Shown: positions 34,561 through 44,246, counted from the first letter of the stretch. The stretch is DNA of 64,000 bases from Pseudomonas abieticivorans (GCF_023509015.1 NZ_CP094975.1:6627501-6691500), one strand, 5' to 3'. Notes: generated from the sequence alone by a model not told the origin. Numbers and translations are program-made.

Positions 34561-34585
34561 GATCGGCGATGCAACAGAATATACC

Positions 34586-35992
34586 TCACTCCTGCTCCAA
34601 AACACCCACCGCGGCGACGCTGCGTTTTCTCACGAATAGCCCATACCCCAGGGTCAATAACAACAGGAAAGGCACGCCAAACACCAGCGTCATCCTGAAC
34701 GCGTCGGTGAAGAAGGTGGTCACCATGACCAACGCCATCAGCACCAGCCCCGCCCCTGTGCTGTATGGGAACAGGCGCATGCGGAACGCCAGGGGTTCCC
34801 CGCCCTTGCGGTCGTGGTAACGACGGAAACAGTAGTGGGTGAGGAAGATCATGAACCAGGTGAAAATGGCGCCGAACATAGAGATGGCCATCATCAGGCT
34901 GAACGAGTCCTCGGGGTAGAACACGCTCATCAAGGTGGCCATGGCGATACCGGCGCATGACAGCAGCAAGGCATTGAGCGGCACCCCCGATGGGCTCAAA
35001 CGTCCCAGCGCCTTGGGCGCATGCCCTGCCCTGGACAGGCTGAACATCATGCGGGTGGTGATGTAGAGTTGGCTGTTCATGGCCGACAGCGCGGCGATCA
35101 AGATCACGAAGTTCATTACCCCGGTAGCGCCGGGTATGCCGATGCTTTGCATCACCGTCACGAACGGGCTCTGGGTCTTGCCGGCGTCGCTCCAGGGCAC
35201 GATGGCCAACATCAGGGCCAGGGTCAGCAGGTAGAAAATCACCAAGCGGGCGATGGTGGCCCGGAAGGCCTGCTTCACCGCGCGCTGGGGGTCTTGGGCT
35301 TCGCCGGCGGCCACGGCGATCATTTCCACGCTCAGGAAGCTGAAGATCGAGATGATGACCGCAATCCACATCCCGCTGAAACCGTGCGGGAAAAAGCCGC
35401 CATGGTCGCTGTAGTTGTGCACCCCATAGGCCGGGTTGCCCGAGCCGAACACCACGTACGCCGCCAGCAGAATGAAGCCCACGATGGCCGTGAGTTTGAT
35501 GGTGGAAAACCAATACTCGGCCGTGCCGAAGGTCTTGACGCTGATGGCGTTGAGCAGCACCAGCACACTGGAGAAGGACAAGATCCATACCCACTCCGGC
35601 ACATTGGCGAACCAGTACTTCATGTACAGGGCTATGGCCGTGACCTCGGTGCCCACCGCCAACACGATGGCCGCCCAATAGGCGTAGCGCACCAAAAATC
35701 CAGCCAAGGGGCTGATGTAGAACTCGGCGTATGCGCCGAACGAGCCTGAAGTGGAATGGGCCACCGTCATCTCCGCCAGGCAGCCCATCAGCAGCAGCGT
35801 AATGAAGGCACCGATGCCGTAGCTGAGCAGCACGCTGGGCCCGGCATAGCCGATGGCGAAGGCGCTGCCCATGAACAGGCCGGTACCGATGGCGCCGCCA
35901 ATGGCGATCATGCTCATCTGCCCGGCAGTGAGCTGGCGGTGCAGGCCTTGCTCACGGTTGGATATGGTGTCGAAGCCACGTTCTTGCGTCAT
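34586..35992 (-). CDS. APC-family amino-acid permease, kyn cluster
   Basis: A 468-residue inner-membrane permease of the AAT/APC type with twelve helices. The signature MIAIGGAIGTGLFMGSAFAI (about 28-47) marks helix 1, with FLSVEMIAVAAGEAQDPQRA in the middle. In P. aeruginosa a permease gene lies directly beside kynU-kynB-kynR, and the same order holds here. Tryptophan, kynurenine or anthranilate-related amino acids are therefore the likely cargo, by context. The ATG at 35992 was chosen since it matches the usual hydrophilic N-terminus. Confidence 0.85.
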   Translation of the reverse strand: MTQERGFDTISNREQGLHRQLTAGQMSMIAIGGAIGTGLFMGSAFAIGYAGPSVLLSYGIGAFITLLLMGCLAEMTVAHSTSGSFGAYAEFYISPLAGFLVRYAYWAAIVLAVGTEVTAIALYMKYWFANVPEWVWILSFSSVLVLLNAISVKTFGTAEYWFSTIKLTAIVGFILLAAYVVFGSGNPAYGVHNYSDHGGFFPHGFSGMWIAVIISIFSFLSVEMIAVAAGEAQDPQRAVKQAFRATIARLVIFYLLTLALMLAIVPWSDAGKTQSPFVTVMQSIGIPGATGVMNFVILIAALSAMNSQLYITTRMMFSLSRAGHAPKALGRLSPSGVPLNALLLSCAGIAMATLMSVFYPEDSFSLMMAISMFGAIFTWFMIFLTHYCFRRYHDRKGGEPLAFRMRLFPYSTGAGLVLMALVMVTTFFTDAFRMTLVFGVPFLLLLTLGYGLFVRKRSVAAVGVLEQE

Positions 35993-36045
35993 GGTTCTAT
36001 CTCTTGTGAAAGTTGTCTGCGCGTTTTGATAGGGGCCGTGGCCCG

Positions 36046-37368
36046 TCAGAAAAAGCTCAACGGATATTCGATGATCAGCCGTATTTCGTTGTTGTCGGTG
36101 GTGTCGGCCTGGGCCACTTGCGCGGTGGAACGCAACGAGGCCTGGCGCACGCGCAGCGACAAGTCCTTGGCCTTGCCGGACTGCACCACGTAGCGCGCCT
36201 CTATGTCGCGCTCCCATCGCTTGCCGTCGCTGCCATAGCGGCCGTAGGCGGCGTTTTCACCGCCTTGGTAGTGGCTGTCATCGATGTGGTCGCCGCTGAC
36301 GTAGCGGGACATGAAGGTCAGGCCCGGCACGCCGAATGCGGCCATGTCCAAGTCATAACGCAGCTGCCACGAGCGCTCGTTGGGGGCGTTGAAGTCGACG
36401 ATTTGCACGGAGTTGGCAAGAAAGATCGAGGTGCCGCTCTGCCGATCGAAACCCAAGTAGTCGAACGGCTCGTTGCCGTCCACCTGCTGGTAGGCGAGGG
36501 TAAAACGTTGCGGGCCCACGCGATAGCTGGACGACAACGACCAGGTGGTGTTGTCGATGTTACCGGCCAGGGCGCGCCCCTCGTCCGTGGTGCGGTACAG
36601 GTTGAAATCCAGGTTCAGGCTCTGGTTGTTGGCCAGCGGCCAGGTGTAGTCGACGTTGGTGTAGTACTGGCGCCAGATATCGGCGAATTCGGCGCCGTAC
36701 AGGCTTAGGCTCAAGCGATCGCTGACGTCGTAACGCCCGCCCAGGTAGTCAACGCTGCGAGTTTCGACCCCTGCGTACAAAGCCTTGAGGGCGCCGCTGT
36801 CGTTGGTGGAGGCACCGTCGTTGCCCGAGGTGAAGTGGCCCATGTCCAGGTGCAGGCTGGCCCACTCCTCACTGGTCAATTGAAAACCGTTGGCCTGCAT
36901 GGTGAACAGCCGTGCCGAGCCGGTCCCGAACACGGGGTTGAGTGGCGTCAGGTTGCCGTACTTGAGTTGTGTGTTGGAAATGCGCATTTTCAGCGCCCCG
37001 CCCGCCTCGGAGTAATCAGCCTGGGCGCGACCATCGTCACCGATGGGCAGCAAGCCGGTGCCCGCCGTGCCCTTGCCACTGTCGAGCCTGAGCCCCAGTT
37101 GGGCATAGGCGTCCAAACCGAAGCCGACCAGGCCTTGGGTGTAGCCGGAACTGAAGTTAAGGCTCAGGCCTTGCGCCCATTCCTTGCGGTAGTTCTGGGC
37201 ACCGCTGTTGTTGAGGTTGTTGCGGTAGAACAAAAAGTTGATGGTATTGAGGGTCAGGTGGCTGTCCTCCATGAACCCTGTATTTTCGTCAGCCTGTAAA
37301 ACCGGGCTGATACAACTCGCAAGGGCCAGGGCTAGCGCCGGCCGCAAAGGGGGGAGCGTCGACTTCAT
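36046..37368 (-). CDS. OprD-family porin, kyn cluster
   Basis: A 440-residue outer-membrane porin. Signal peptide (about 1-26, ending SPVLQA), then GFMEDSHLTLNTINFLFYRN, a strong OprD start, with KEWAQGLSLNFSSGYTQG and GFGLDAYAQLGLRLDSG downstream and a terminal FF. It lies between kynU and the permease, 53 bases from the permease, probably in one transcript. This would give an outer- and inner-membrane route for a kynurenine-pathway compound. Confidence 0.85.
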   Translation of the reverse strand: MKSTLPPLRPALALALASCISPVLQADENTGFMEDSHLTLNTINFLFYRNNLNNSGAQNYRKEWAQGLSLNFSSGYTQGLVGFGLDAYAQLGLRLDSGKGTAGTGLLPIGDDGRAQADYSEAGGALKMRISNTQLKYGNLTPLNPVFGTGSARLFTMQANGFQLTSEEWASLHLDMGHFTSGNDGASTNDSGALKALYAGVETRSVDYLGGRYDVSDRLSLSLYGAEFADIWRQYYTNVDYTWPLANNQSLNLDFNLYRTTDEGRALAGNIDNTTWSLSSSYRVGPQRFTLAYQQVDGNEPFDYLGFDRQSGTSIFLANSVQIVDFNAPNERSWQLRYDLDMAAFGVPGLTFMSRYVSGDHIDDSHYQGGENAAYGRYGSDGKRWERDIEARYVVQSGKAKDLSLRVRQASLRSTAQVAQADTTDNNEIRLIIEYPLSFF

Positions 37369-37461
37369 TCTTGAATGTTCCGGTGTGATTATTATTGGCA
37401 GATGTTCAAGTTCAAGCACTCCCGTCCACCCCTCGCCTTCGGGGGTGGTGTGGGTGGTCAA

Positions 37462-38713
37462 TCAGGTCACGCTGTGGCGCACCTGGAAGCGGGCCTGCGC
37501 CCAGGTCTTGTTGTCGAGGATGTCGCCGAGGATGTTGACCGCGTCCCACACTTCGCTGAAGCGGGTGTACAGCGGGGTGAAGCCGAAGCGCATGATCCGC
37601 GGCTCACGGTAATCACCAATCACGCCGCGCTCGATCAGCGCCTGGATCACCGCGTAGCCTTCGGGGTGTTCGAAGCTCACGTGGCTGCCGCGCCGTGCAT
37701 GCTCGCGGGGCGTCACCAACACCAGGCCATGACCTGCGCAGCGTGCCTCCACCAGCTCGATGAACAGGTCGGTCAGGGCCAGGGATTTCTTGCGCACCGC
37801 GACCATATTGGTTTGGGCGAACACGTCCAGGCCACATTCCACCATGGCCAGCGAGGCCAGCGGTTGCGTGCCGCACAGGTAGCGGGCAATGCCTTGGCGC
37901 GGCTCGTAGCCTGCGGCCATTTCAAACTGGCGGGCGTGGCCGAACCAACCGGACAATGGCTGGTTGACCACGTCGCACAGCGCCGGCTTGACCCACACAA
38001 AGGCCTGCGCGCCGGGGCCACCGTTGAGGTACTTGTAGGTGCAGCCGATGGCGTAGTCAGCGTTGGCCTGATGCAGGTCGATCGGCACGGCGCCGGCAGA
38101 ATGCGCCAGGTCCCAGATGCCTCAGGGCGCCACGGGCATGAATCAACGCCGTCAGTTGCGCCATGTCGTGCAGGTAGCCGGTCTTGTAATTGACATGGGT
38201 GAGCATGACCACCGCCGTGTCGGCGTCGATGGCTTCGCCCAGTGCTTGGGGGCTGTCCACCAGGCGCAGGTGGTAGCCCTGCTGCAGCAACTCGGCCAGG
38301 CCTTGGGCGATGTACAGGTCGGTGGGGAAGTTGCTGGCCTCACTGACGATAACCTTGCGCTGCGGCGCCCTGCCCGCCTGCACTCGCAGCGCGGCGCCGA
38401 GCACCTTGAACAGGTTGATGGAGGTGGTGTCGGTGACCACCACCTCGCCGGGGCCAGCACCGATCAGCCCGGCCAACTGGTTGCCCAGGCGCTCGGGCAG
38501 GTCGCGCCAACCGGCACTGTTCCAACTGCGGATCAGGCCGTTGCCCCATTCCTCGGTAATCAATTGCTGGGCCCGCGCAGCCGCGGCCACCGGGCGTGCG
38601 CCCAAGGAGTTACCGTCCAGGTAGATCACCCCTTCGGGCAAGGCAAACTGCTCGCGCAGGGGCGCAAGTGCATCATCCTGGTCAAGCGCCAGGCAGGTAT
38701 CGCGGTGGGTCAT
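37462..38713 (-). pseudogene. kynU: kynureninase, interrupted by a +1 frameshift
   Basis: Kynureninase (PLP enzyme turning kynurenine into anthranilate plus alanine), about 417 codons in two frames. The N-terminal part (38713 leftward, [25 protein letters not shown]) and the C-terminal part ([34 protein letters not shown] with the PLP lysine, [10 protein letters not shown]) are each intact. They join only through AGGC at 38119-38122, four bases where three are expected after GALxIWDLAH-type sequence. The first frame would run on to a stop near 38057. Either the gene is inactive or one base was misread. Its ATG overlaps the kynB stop. Confidence 0.85.
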
Positions 38714-39378
38714 GGGAGGTCCTTGTTGGGCAGTGCTGGTTTGGGAAGCGCGCGCAAGATCGCCCGCACGGGGCTTGCGTCCAGGTTGGCGAAGCGCAGC
38801 GGCAAGGCGATCAGTTCGTAGTCGCCGGGGTTGACGTCATCAAGCACCACGCCTTCCAGTATCGCCATGCGATGGCGGGCGGTGGCGTGATGGGCGTCCA
38901 GGGTCTTGGAGTGCTGGGGGTCCATCGAGGCGCTGTCGATACCGATCAGCCGCACACCCAGGCCGCCCAGCAGTTCGATGGTCTGCGCCGCCACCGCGCA
39001 AAAGTGCTCATCCCATTGCTGCTGTGGGGCCTGGGCGTATGTGCGCAGCAGTACACGCGCTGGCAAGTGGTCGAGCTGGCCGGCCAGGTGTTCGGGCGTG
39101 ACCAGTGGCCCGGCACCGATGCAATGGATAACCCGGCACGGGCCCATGTAAAGGTTCAGGTCGACCTGGCCGATGGCGGCGCCATCGGCCATGAAATGAA
39201 ACGGCGCGTCGACGTGGGCACCGGTGTGCGGCGACAGGGTAATGCGCGCCACGTTTACCGGGCACTCGGCACTGATCATGGCGCCGCGTACTTCCTGGAA
39301 AGGGGTGTCGCCGGGCCACACGGGAATGGCCGGGTCGAGTACGGGACTGATGTCCCAATAGCGCAGGGGCTGGGTCAT
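38710..39378 (-). CDS. kynB: kynurenine formamidase
   Basis: A 222-residue metal-dependent arylformamidase hydrolysing N-formylkynurenine to kynurenine. The metal motif [12 protein letters not shown] (His51, His55, Asp57) is complete, and [18 protein letters not shown] is the family start. The ATG at 39378 gives the normal family length; a longer frame to 39453 is unlikely. It overlaps kynU as ATGA and is divergent from kynR, so it is the first gene of the kyn operon. kynA (tryptophan dioxygenase) is not in this window. Confidence 0.9.
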   Translation of the reverse strand: MTQPLRYWDISPVLDPAIPVWPGDTPFQEVRGAMISAECPVNVARITLSPHTGAHVDAPFHFMADGAAIGQVDLNLYMGPCRVIHCIGAGPLVTPEHLAGQLDHLPARVLLRTYAQAPQQQWDEHFCAVAAQTIELLGGLGVRLIGIDSASMDPQHSKTLDAHHATARHRMAILEGVVLDDVNPGDYELIALPLRFANLDASPVRAILRALPKPALPNKDLP

Positions 39379-39510
39379 GGGTAGGCTCCTCTTGTCGGCA
39401 AAATAGTGACCGAAAACGAGGAAAATATTCGTGCAAAGCGCAGGGCAAATCACTGAAACTGTCGCAGTAAATTCGACGATCCCTCCCTAACACGCAGGAT
39501 TATTTCAACA
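39379..39510. promoter_or_regulatory. divergent kynB/kynR promoter region
   Basis: A 132-bp gap between kynB (leftward) and kynR (rightward). It is AT-rich around 39400-39430 and 39450-39475 and should carry the KynR binding sites and both promoters. Lrp-type proteins bind degenerate AT-rich palindromes; I cannot name a single site. Confidence 0.55.
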
Positions 39511-39984
39511 ATGAATCTAGACGCGACAGACCTGCGAATTCTTCACGCGCTGCAACAGGACGGCCGTATCAGCAACCAGGACCTGGCCGAGAAAGTCGCC
39601 CTCTCGCCCTCCGCCTGTTTGCGCCGCCTGCGCCTGCTGGAAGAAGATGGTGTGATCAGTGGTTACCGCGCGGTATTGAATGCCGAGCGGCTGGGGGTGG
39701 AGTTCGAGGCCATCGTGCACGTGTCGTTGCGCCAGGACGTCGAGGATTGGCACGAGACCTTTATCACAAAGGTACAACTGTGGCCGGAGGTGGTGGCCGC
39801 CTACGTGATCACCGGGGCCAGCAACTACGCCCTGCGTGTGCAGGCCCGCGACCTGAAGCACTTCTCCAATTTCATCGTCAACACCTTGAACCGCACGGCC
39901 GGGGTGACCGATATTCGTTCAGAGATCGTGCTGCAAAAGATCAAGGACCGGGACGCAGTGTTGGAGTTGGTGGCAAAAAAATAG
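39511..39984 (+). CDS. kynR: Lrp/AsnC-family regulator of the kyn operon
   Basis: A 157-residue Lrp/AsnC protein. The DNA-binding part is DLRILHALQQDGRISNQDLA and LSPSACLRRLRLLEEDGVIS, followed by a RAM-type ligand domain (VVAAYVITGASNYALRVQAR). Position and orientation match kynR of P. aeruginosa, which activates kynBU in response to kynurenine. By that parallel it would control the divergent operon here. Confidence 0.88.
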   Translation: MNLDATDLRILHALQQDGRISNQDLAEKVALSPSACLRRLRLLEEDGVISGYRAVLNAERLGVEFEAIVHVSLRQDVEDWHETFITKVQLWPEVVAAYVITGASNYALRVQARDLKHFSNFIVNTLNRTAGVTDIRSEIVLQKIKDRDAVLELVAKK

Positions 39985-39995
39985 CGGCCTGGTGT

Positions 39996-41249
39996 TCATG
40001 TCCGCATACTCGCCGCCAGCGCCGGATGATTGTTCGGGTAATACAGTTCAGCATCCGCGTCATCCTCCAAGAAGCGCCACACCCTTCTCGTCGATAGCGC
40101 ATAGACAACCACCACCATGAAGATCGCCAGATAGAGCCAGAGCAGAGCGGGAGTGCCAAACTGTGAGGTAATCCCCCCTGCCACCATGTAAGAGGCCGAG
40201 TTGGCACCCTGACTGACAACCAGCGTTGCTGCCATCAATCGAATGCGCACGCCGGAGGGTACGGACGTCAGCCTTTTATCTGCGCCCACCAGCGAGAGAC
40301 ACGCGCTGGCAGCCCCTGCGAAAAACAGCCAAACGGCCAATTGCCAGGTCTCGCTCGCCTGGGCACACGCGCAGAGAGCTGCGATGAGTAACGCCCAGAG
40401 CCCAATATACTTATTACGCTGATGGGCCCGTTTTGCCACCAGCGGACTTAAAACAAACAAGCCTGCGACCGAGCCAATCGCGAACAATGCATTGAATAAA
40501 CCTGCGCTGCTTTCTGCAAGCTGGTGTGTATGAATAAAGTTTGGCACCAGCATAGGCACCATCGCGGTGGCGGCCAGATTGAGCATAAAGCCAGACACGG
40601 TCAAAAAGCGCTCGGGTGGCAAAACGAGTTTCAGTTTAATCCCCAACAACATGCTCTGGACCCGCTCGCTCGGTGATGCCCCTCGTACGGTATTGACGCA
40701 GGTGCTGGTGGGCAGTGCCAGTGCGACCGCTAAAGCGGCCACACCCACGAGAGCGGTAAAAAGCAACGAAGCCTGTACCGAAAAAGCTGCGATCACAGCG
40801 CCCGCCAGCAGCGGGCCCACAACCCGCCCGATCGTTGTGCAAATGCGACGGATTCGAAACGCAGACGCTATGCGATATTTTTCAACTGTTTCCGCTGGGT
40901 AAACACCGAAAAGCGGTTGAACGACGCCAAAGGCCAATACGGCCAGGACGTCAATGAATATCAAGGCGTCGATTGAAAACCAAACAGAAACGATGACGTA
41001 CCTCAGCGCACCCGTCACCACAATGGCCATGCAACCTGCCTTCAGCGCCGTACTGCGGCGCATTGCTTCGACGCGCGAGGCGAAGAGGAGCATGGACATC
41101 ACTGCACAGAGTGCCAGCGTGGTTTCATAGGTCGCCAATTCAAGTAGGCTTGCGCGCTGTACGATAATAAGCGGCACTGTTGCATTCCAGCAGCCGAGAT
41201 AGACCCACATCAATATCTCAAGGCAAAGATTTTTTCGAAATATACTCAA
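39996..41249 (-). CDS. MFS transporter of unclear substrate
   Basis: A 417-residue protein with about twelve helices (for example ALIFIDVLAVLAFGVVQPLF and VVGPLLAGAVIAAFSVQASL). Motifs are weaker than in the other MFS proteins here, the loop after helix 2 lacks a clear DRxGR signature, and FASRVEAMRRSTALKAG takes its place. Base composition is less GC-rich and codon use less biased than the neighbours, which suggests recent transfer. Convergent with kynR. Confidence 0.65.
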   Translation of the reverse strand: MSIFRKNLCLEILMWVYLGCWNATVPLIIVQRASLLELATYETTLALCAVMSMLLFASRVEAMRRSTALKAGCMAIVVTGALRYVIVSVWFSIDALIFIDVLAVLAFGVVQPLFGVYPAETVEKYRIASAFRIRRICTTIGRVVGPLLAGAVIAAFSVQASLLFTALVGVAALAVALALPTSTCVNTVRGASPSERVQSMLLGIKLKLVLPPERFLTVSGFMLNLAATAMVPMLVPNFIHTHQLAESSAGLFNALFAIGSVAGLFVLSPLVAKRAHQRNKYIGLWALLIAALCACAQASETWQLAVWLFFAGAASACLSLVGADKRLTSVPSGVRIRLMAATLVVSQGANSASYMVAGGITSQFGTPALLWLYLAIFMVVVVYALSTRRVWRFLEDDADAELYYPNNHPALAASMRT

Positions 41250-41370
41250 ATGGCAATACCTTTGCCTTGCCTGAAGTGCGCAATCACGCCGCGTGCAGTG
41301 TCAGGACGCTACAAAATGACCGGCTTCAACGCCATCCCCTCTACAGCCATTATTGATAAGCACGCTGCAC

Positions 41371-42393
41371 TCAGCTTTTCTCCAGCGCCGCGTCATACTC
41401 CCCCCGGGACGCCGCATGGTTACATTTCAAGCGATGCAACAACGCTTGCTGGGCGGCCTTTACGTTAGTCTCCTGCCCCTGCCAAATCTCCAAAGCCGGT
41501 TGCTGCACGGCACGTGAAAACGAAAACGCCAGTGCCCAGGGCAGCCGTGACTTGAACCGCAGGTTCATGGCATTCAACCGTTCGCTGGCCAATTGGGCCG
41601 CCTGCCCTCCCGACAGGAACACCACGCCTGGCACGGCGGCCGGTACGGTTCGCAGCAAGCAACGTACGGTGGCATCGGCCACCTCGGCCACCGTGGTGGG
41701 TGTGGTGCAATCCAACCCTGCCAGCACCATGTTGGGTTTCAACAGCATGCCTTCCAGCAGCACGCCCTGGTCGTGAAGCGCTTGGAACACCACGCGCAGC
41801 ACATCCTCGGTAACGGCAGCGCAGCGCTGCAAGGTATGTTCACCCTCCATCAGCACTTCGGGCTCCACCACCGGCACTATGCCGGCTTCCTGGCACAACG
41901 CGGCATAGCGGGCCAGCGCATGGGCGTTCGCCTGCACGCAAGCATGACTGGGTAGGTGGGGCCCCACGGTGATCACTGCACGCCATTTGGCAAACCGGGC
42001 GCCCATCTGGGCGTAGGCCTGCAACCGACCGCGTAGCCCGTCCAAACCTTCGGTTATTTTCTCGGGTGGATAGCCGGCCAGGCCAGTGGCACCGCCGTCC
42101 ACTTTGATGCCCGGCATCACGCCCGCCTCGCTCAGGGCTTGGGCCATGGGCCGGCCATCGCGGGTTTTCTGGTGCAGGGTTTCATCGAACAGAATCGCCC
42201 CATTGAGGTAATCGCCCAGCCCCGGCGTGGTCACGATCAACTCCCGATAGGCGCGCCGCGCCTCCTCGGTTTGGGCAATGCCCAAGGGGGCAAAGCGCCG
42301 GTGGCAGGTGGGCGTGCTTTCGTCCATGGCCAGCAACCCTTTGTGGCCGGCTACCAGCGCCTGTGCGGTATCAATCAGTGCTTGCGCGTTCAT
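41371..42393 (-). CDS. class I fructose-bisphosphate aldolase
   Basis: A 340-residue Schiff-base aldolase. KGLLAMDESTPTCHRRF is the class I start; catalytic Lys is in LLKPNMV (K219), with E177/E179 in VVEPEVL, K97 (GIKVDGG) and K136 (FAKWRAV) in place. It splits fructose-1,6-bisphosphate, or condenses the trioses in gluconeogenesis, in the cytosol. It stands alone with no glycolytic neighbours. Pseudomonads usually also carry a class II enzyme elsewhere. Confidence 0.9.
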   Translation of the reverse strand: MNAQALIDTAQALVAGHKGLLAMDESTPTCHRRFAPLGIAQTEEARRAYRELIVTTPGLGDYLNGAILFDETLHQKTRDGRPMAQALSEAGVMPGIKVDGGATGLAGYPPEKITEGLDGLRGRLQAYAQMGARFAKWRAVITVGPHLPSHACVQANAHALARYAALCQEAGIVPVVEPEVLMEGEHTLQRCAAVTEDVLRVVFQALHDQGVLLEGMLLKPNMVLAGLDCTTPTTVAEVADATVRCLLRTVPAAVPGVVFLSGGQAAQLASERLNAMNLRFKSRLPWALAFSFSRAVQQPALEIWQGQETNVKAAQQALLHRLKCNHAASRGEYDAALEKS

Positions 42394-42698
42394 GCTTGCC
42401 CCCTGATATAAAAACAGCCGATTCGCTCGAAAAAAGCCGATGACGGTACCCAGGGAACGCTAGCATGATTTGTGCCGTTGCACGGTTGCCAGGGCCGGTC
42501 GAGCTGCCTCAGGAGCCCTGTGATGCTGCCCCCCATCGGCTATCGAGCACTGCGCGCCAGGCACCTATCCGCACATGGCGCGGTCGGGTTGGCCTGGGCC
42601 TGCCTGATAATGAATGGCGCGCTGGGTCATCCTGACGGTTACAGAACATAGACGCTATAAATACAACTGTATAGCGCCAAGCCTGCTCGATCCAACCT
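42394..42698. other. intergenic region with one possible small ORF
   Basis: A 305-bp gap between the aldolase and a small membrane protein. It contains a 42-codon frame with a good ribosome binding site (see 42523-42651) and an AT-rich stretch at 42640-42675 (AGACGCTATAAATACAACTG). No other signal is supported. Confidence 0.4.
42523..42651 (+). CDS. possible 42-residue small protein
   Basis: An ATG frame beginning MLPPIGYRALRARHL with CAGGAG 8 bases upstream, ending at TAG 42649-42651. The sequence has no recognisable domain. The Shine-Dalgarno spacing is good, but chance is likely at this length. Confidence 0.2.
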   Translation: MLPPIGYRALRARHLSAHGAVGLAWACLIMNGALGHPDGYRT

Positions 42699-43211
42699 TC
42701 AGGCTGCCGCAGCCTTTCGCGCGCCGCTGCCATTGCGCCAAGCGATCAAGCCTAGCCACACCAGCATCAGCAACGCCGTCGGCGCCAGCGCGGTCTTTGG
42801 CACGAAGGGCGAGACAAAGCTGTACCCAGCCAACCATAGGCCGGTGACCAGGCCGGTGAGCTTGATCGGCCTTACCGCCAGCAACGACACGTTGATGATC
42901 CAGATACCGGCAAAAATATGCCCGCCCAGCCGGATCGGCATGGCGATCTCCATCGGCACATGATTCAACGTCATGACCCCGACCGTGACGTCCAGCACCA
43001 ACCAACCATAGCCAGCCGCCCTTGCCCACTCAGGCGCAGGCAGCCTTGGCACCAGCAAAAAGATGGCCAGGTGAAAGAGTATCCCGGGGTAGTCCAGCCA
43101 CCACCCCTTAGGCATCAGGAAATAGGACGCCACTACCGGCGCGAACATGAGGATCGCGGCGCTGGCGCAGACGCGGGCCGAAGGCAGGGAGGCCACTATT
43201 GCGCGGCCCAT
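42699..43211 (-). CDS. small multi-pass membrane protein, unknown
   Basis: A 170-residue hydrophobic protein with five or six membrane helices (ASAAILMFAPVVASYFLM, LFHLAIFLLV, YGWLVLDVTVGVMTL, IWIINVSLLAVRPI, ALLMLVWLGLIAW). I do not recognise the family. It overlaps the end of the aldo/keto reductase gene by 16 bases, so it is probably translated from the same transcript and may be co-regulated by the divergent TetR protein. Confidence 0.6.
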   Translation of the reverse strand: MGRAIVASLPSARVCASAAILMFAPVVASYFLMPKGWWLDYPGILFHLAIFLLVPRLPAPEWARAAGYGWLVLDVTVGVMTLNHVPMEIAMPIRLGGHIFAGIWIINVSLLAVRPIKLTGLVTGLWLAGYSFVSPFVPKTALAPTALLMLVWLGLIAWRNGSGARKAAAA

Positions 43212-44182
43212 TTCATGACGAACTCGGGGTAACGCAAGCCTAGGATCGCGCCTTGTGCAAATACCCGTTCCAATTCGCCGGCCTCCTGGGCCGTGAACTT
43301 CACCTCCAGTGCCCGCAGGTTATCGCGGATGCGCGAGGGGCGATTGATGCCGGCCACCGGGACGATGTCGTCGCCGCGCGACAGCACCCACGCCACGGCC
43401 AGTTGCGCCGCCGTGAAGCCTTTGGCCTGCGCCATTGCTTCCAGCACCTGGGCGGTGGCCATGTTGGGGGCGTAGTTTTCACCCTGCATGCGTGGCGCCA
43501 GAAACTGCGCGCCTTCGGGCGGCTGGCCCTGGGGCAGTACACCGCTCAACATCCCTTCGGCCAGAATGCGATAAGCCACCACGCCGATGCCAAGTTCACG
43601 TGCCGTGGGCAGAATGTCCTGCTCAATGAAGCGGCTGGCCAGTGAGTATTCGATTTCCAGTGCCGTGACCGGATGCACGGCGTGCGCGCGGCGCAGCAGG
43701 TCGGCCCCAACCTCGGAAACCCCCAGGTAGCGGACCTTGCCCTCTTTGATCAAATCGGCAATGGCGCCTATCGTCTCTTCAAACGGCACGTCCGGATCGG
43801 CCCGCCCCGGCTGGTACAGATCGATCACGTCCACGCCCAGGCGCTTGAGTGAATAGGCGGCAAAGTTCTTGACCGAATTGGGCCGCCCATCCAGGCCGAT
43901 GATGCGACCGTTGGGGTCAACCTGGGCGCCAAACTTGACGCTCAGGAAGGCACTGTCGCGACGCCCCCGCAAGGCTCGCCCGACCAACATTTCGCTTTGC
44001 CCGCTGCCATAAAAATCGCCCGTGTCCAGGAACGAAATCCCGGCATCGAGCGCCGCCTGGAGGGTTCGTACCGATTGCTGCTCGGTTTGATCGTCACCCA
44101 TGCGAAACGCCATGCAGCCCATCCCGAGCGCTGACACCGCTGGCCCGTTCTTGCCCAGCCTTCTCATTGTCATTTCAGTCAT
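43196..44182 (-). CDS. aldo/keto reductase
   Basis: A 328-residue NAD(P)H-dependent AKR (YajO/YakC-like). SALGMGCMAF, FLDTGDFYGSGQSE (Asp53, Tyr58) and LSVKFG (Lys83) give three of the catalytic tetrad. The usual His (YQHR or similar) reads YQPGRADP here, as in some AKR13-type members. The C-terminal cofactor segment VPVAGINRPSRIRDNLRALE is typical. It probably reduces small aldehydes or ketones. It is divergent from the TetR gene and overlaps the membrane-protein gene downstream. Confidence 0.85.
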   Translation of the reverse strand: MTEMTMRRLGKNGPAVSALGMGCMAFRMGDDQTEQQSVRTLQAALDAGISFLDTGDFYGSGQSEMLVGRALRGRRDSAFLSVKFGAQVDPNGRIIGLDGRPNSVKNFAAYSLKRLGVDVIDLYQPGRADPDVPFEETIGAIADLIKEGKVRYLGVSEVGADLLRRAHAVHPVTALEIEYSLASRFIEQDILPTARELGIGVVAYRILAEGMLSGVLPQGQPPEGAQFLAPRMQGENYAPNMATAQVLEAMAQAKGFTAAQLAVAWVLSRGDDIVPVAGINRPSRIRDNLRALEVKFTAQEAGELERVFAQGAILGLRYPEFVMKWAAQ

Positions 44183-44246
44183 CGCCGCCGCCCTTTTTCA
44201 AATACACTCGCGCGCTCATTTACACATCGCTATCGCTAATTGTTAC

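Noticed and set aside
43196..44182. Inactive aldo/keto reductase because the tetrad His is missing
   Set aside because: The YQPGR form occurs in bona fide AKR subgroups, so the residue change alone does not argue for loss of function.
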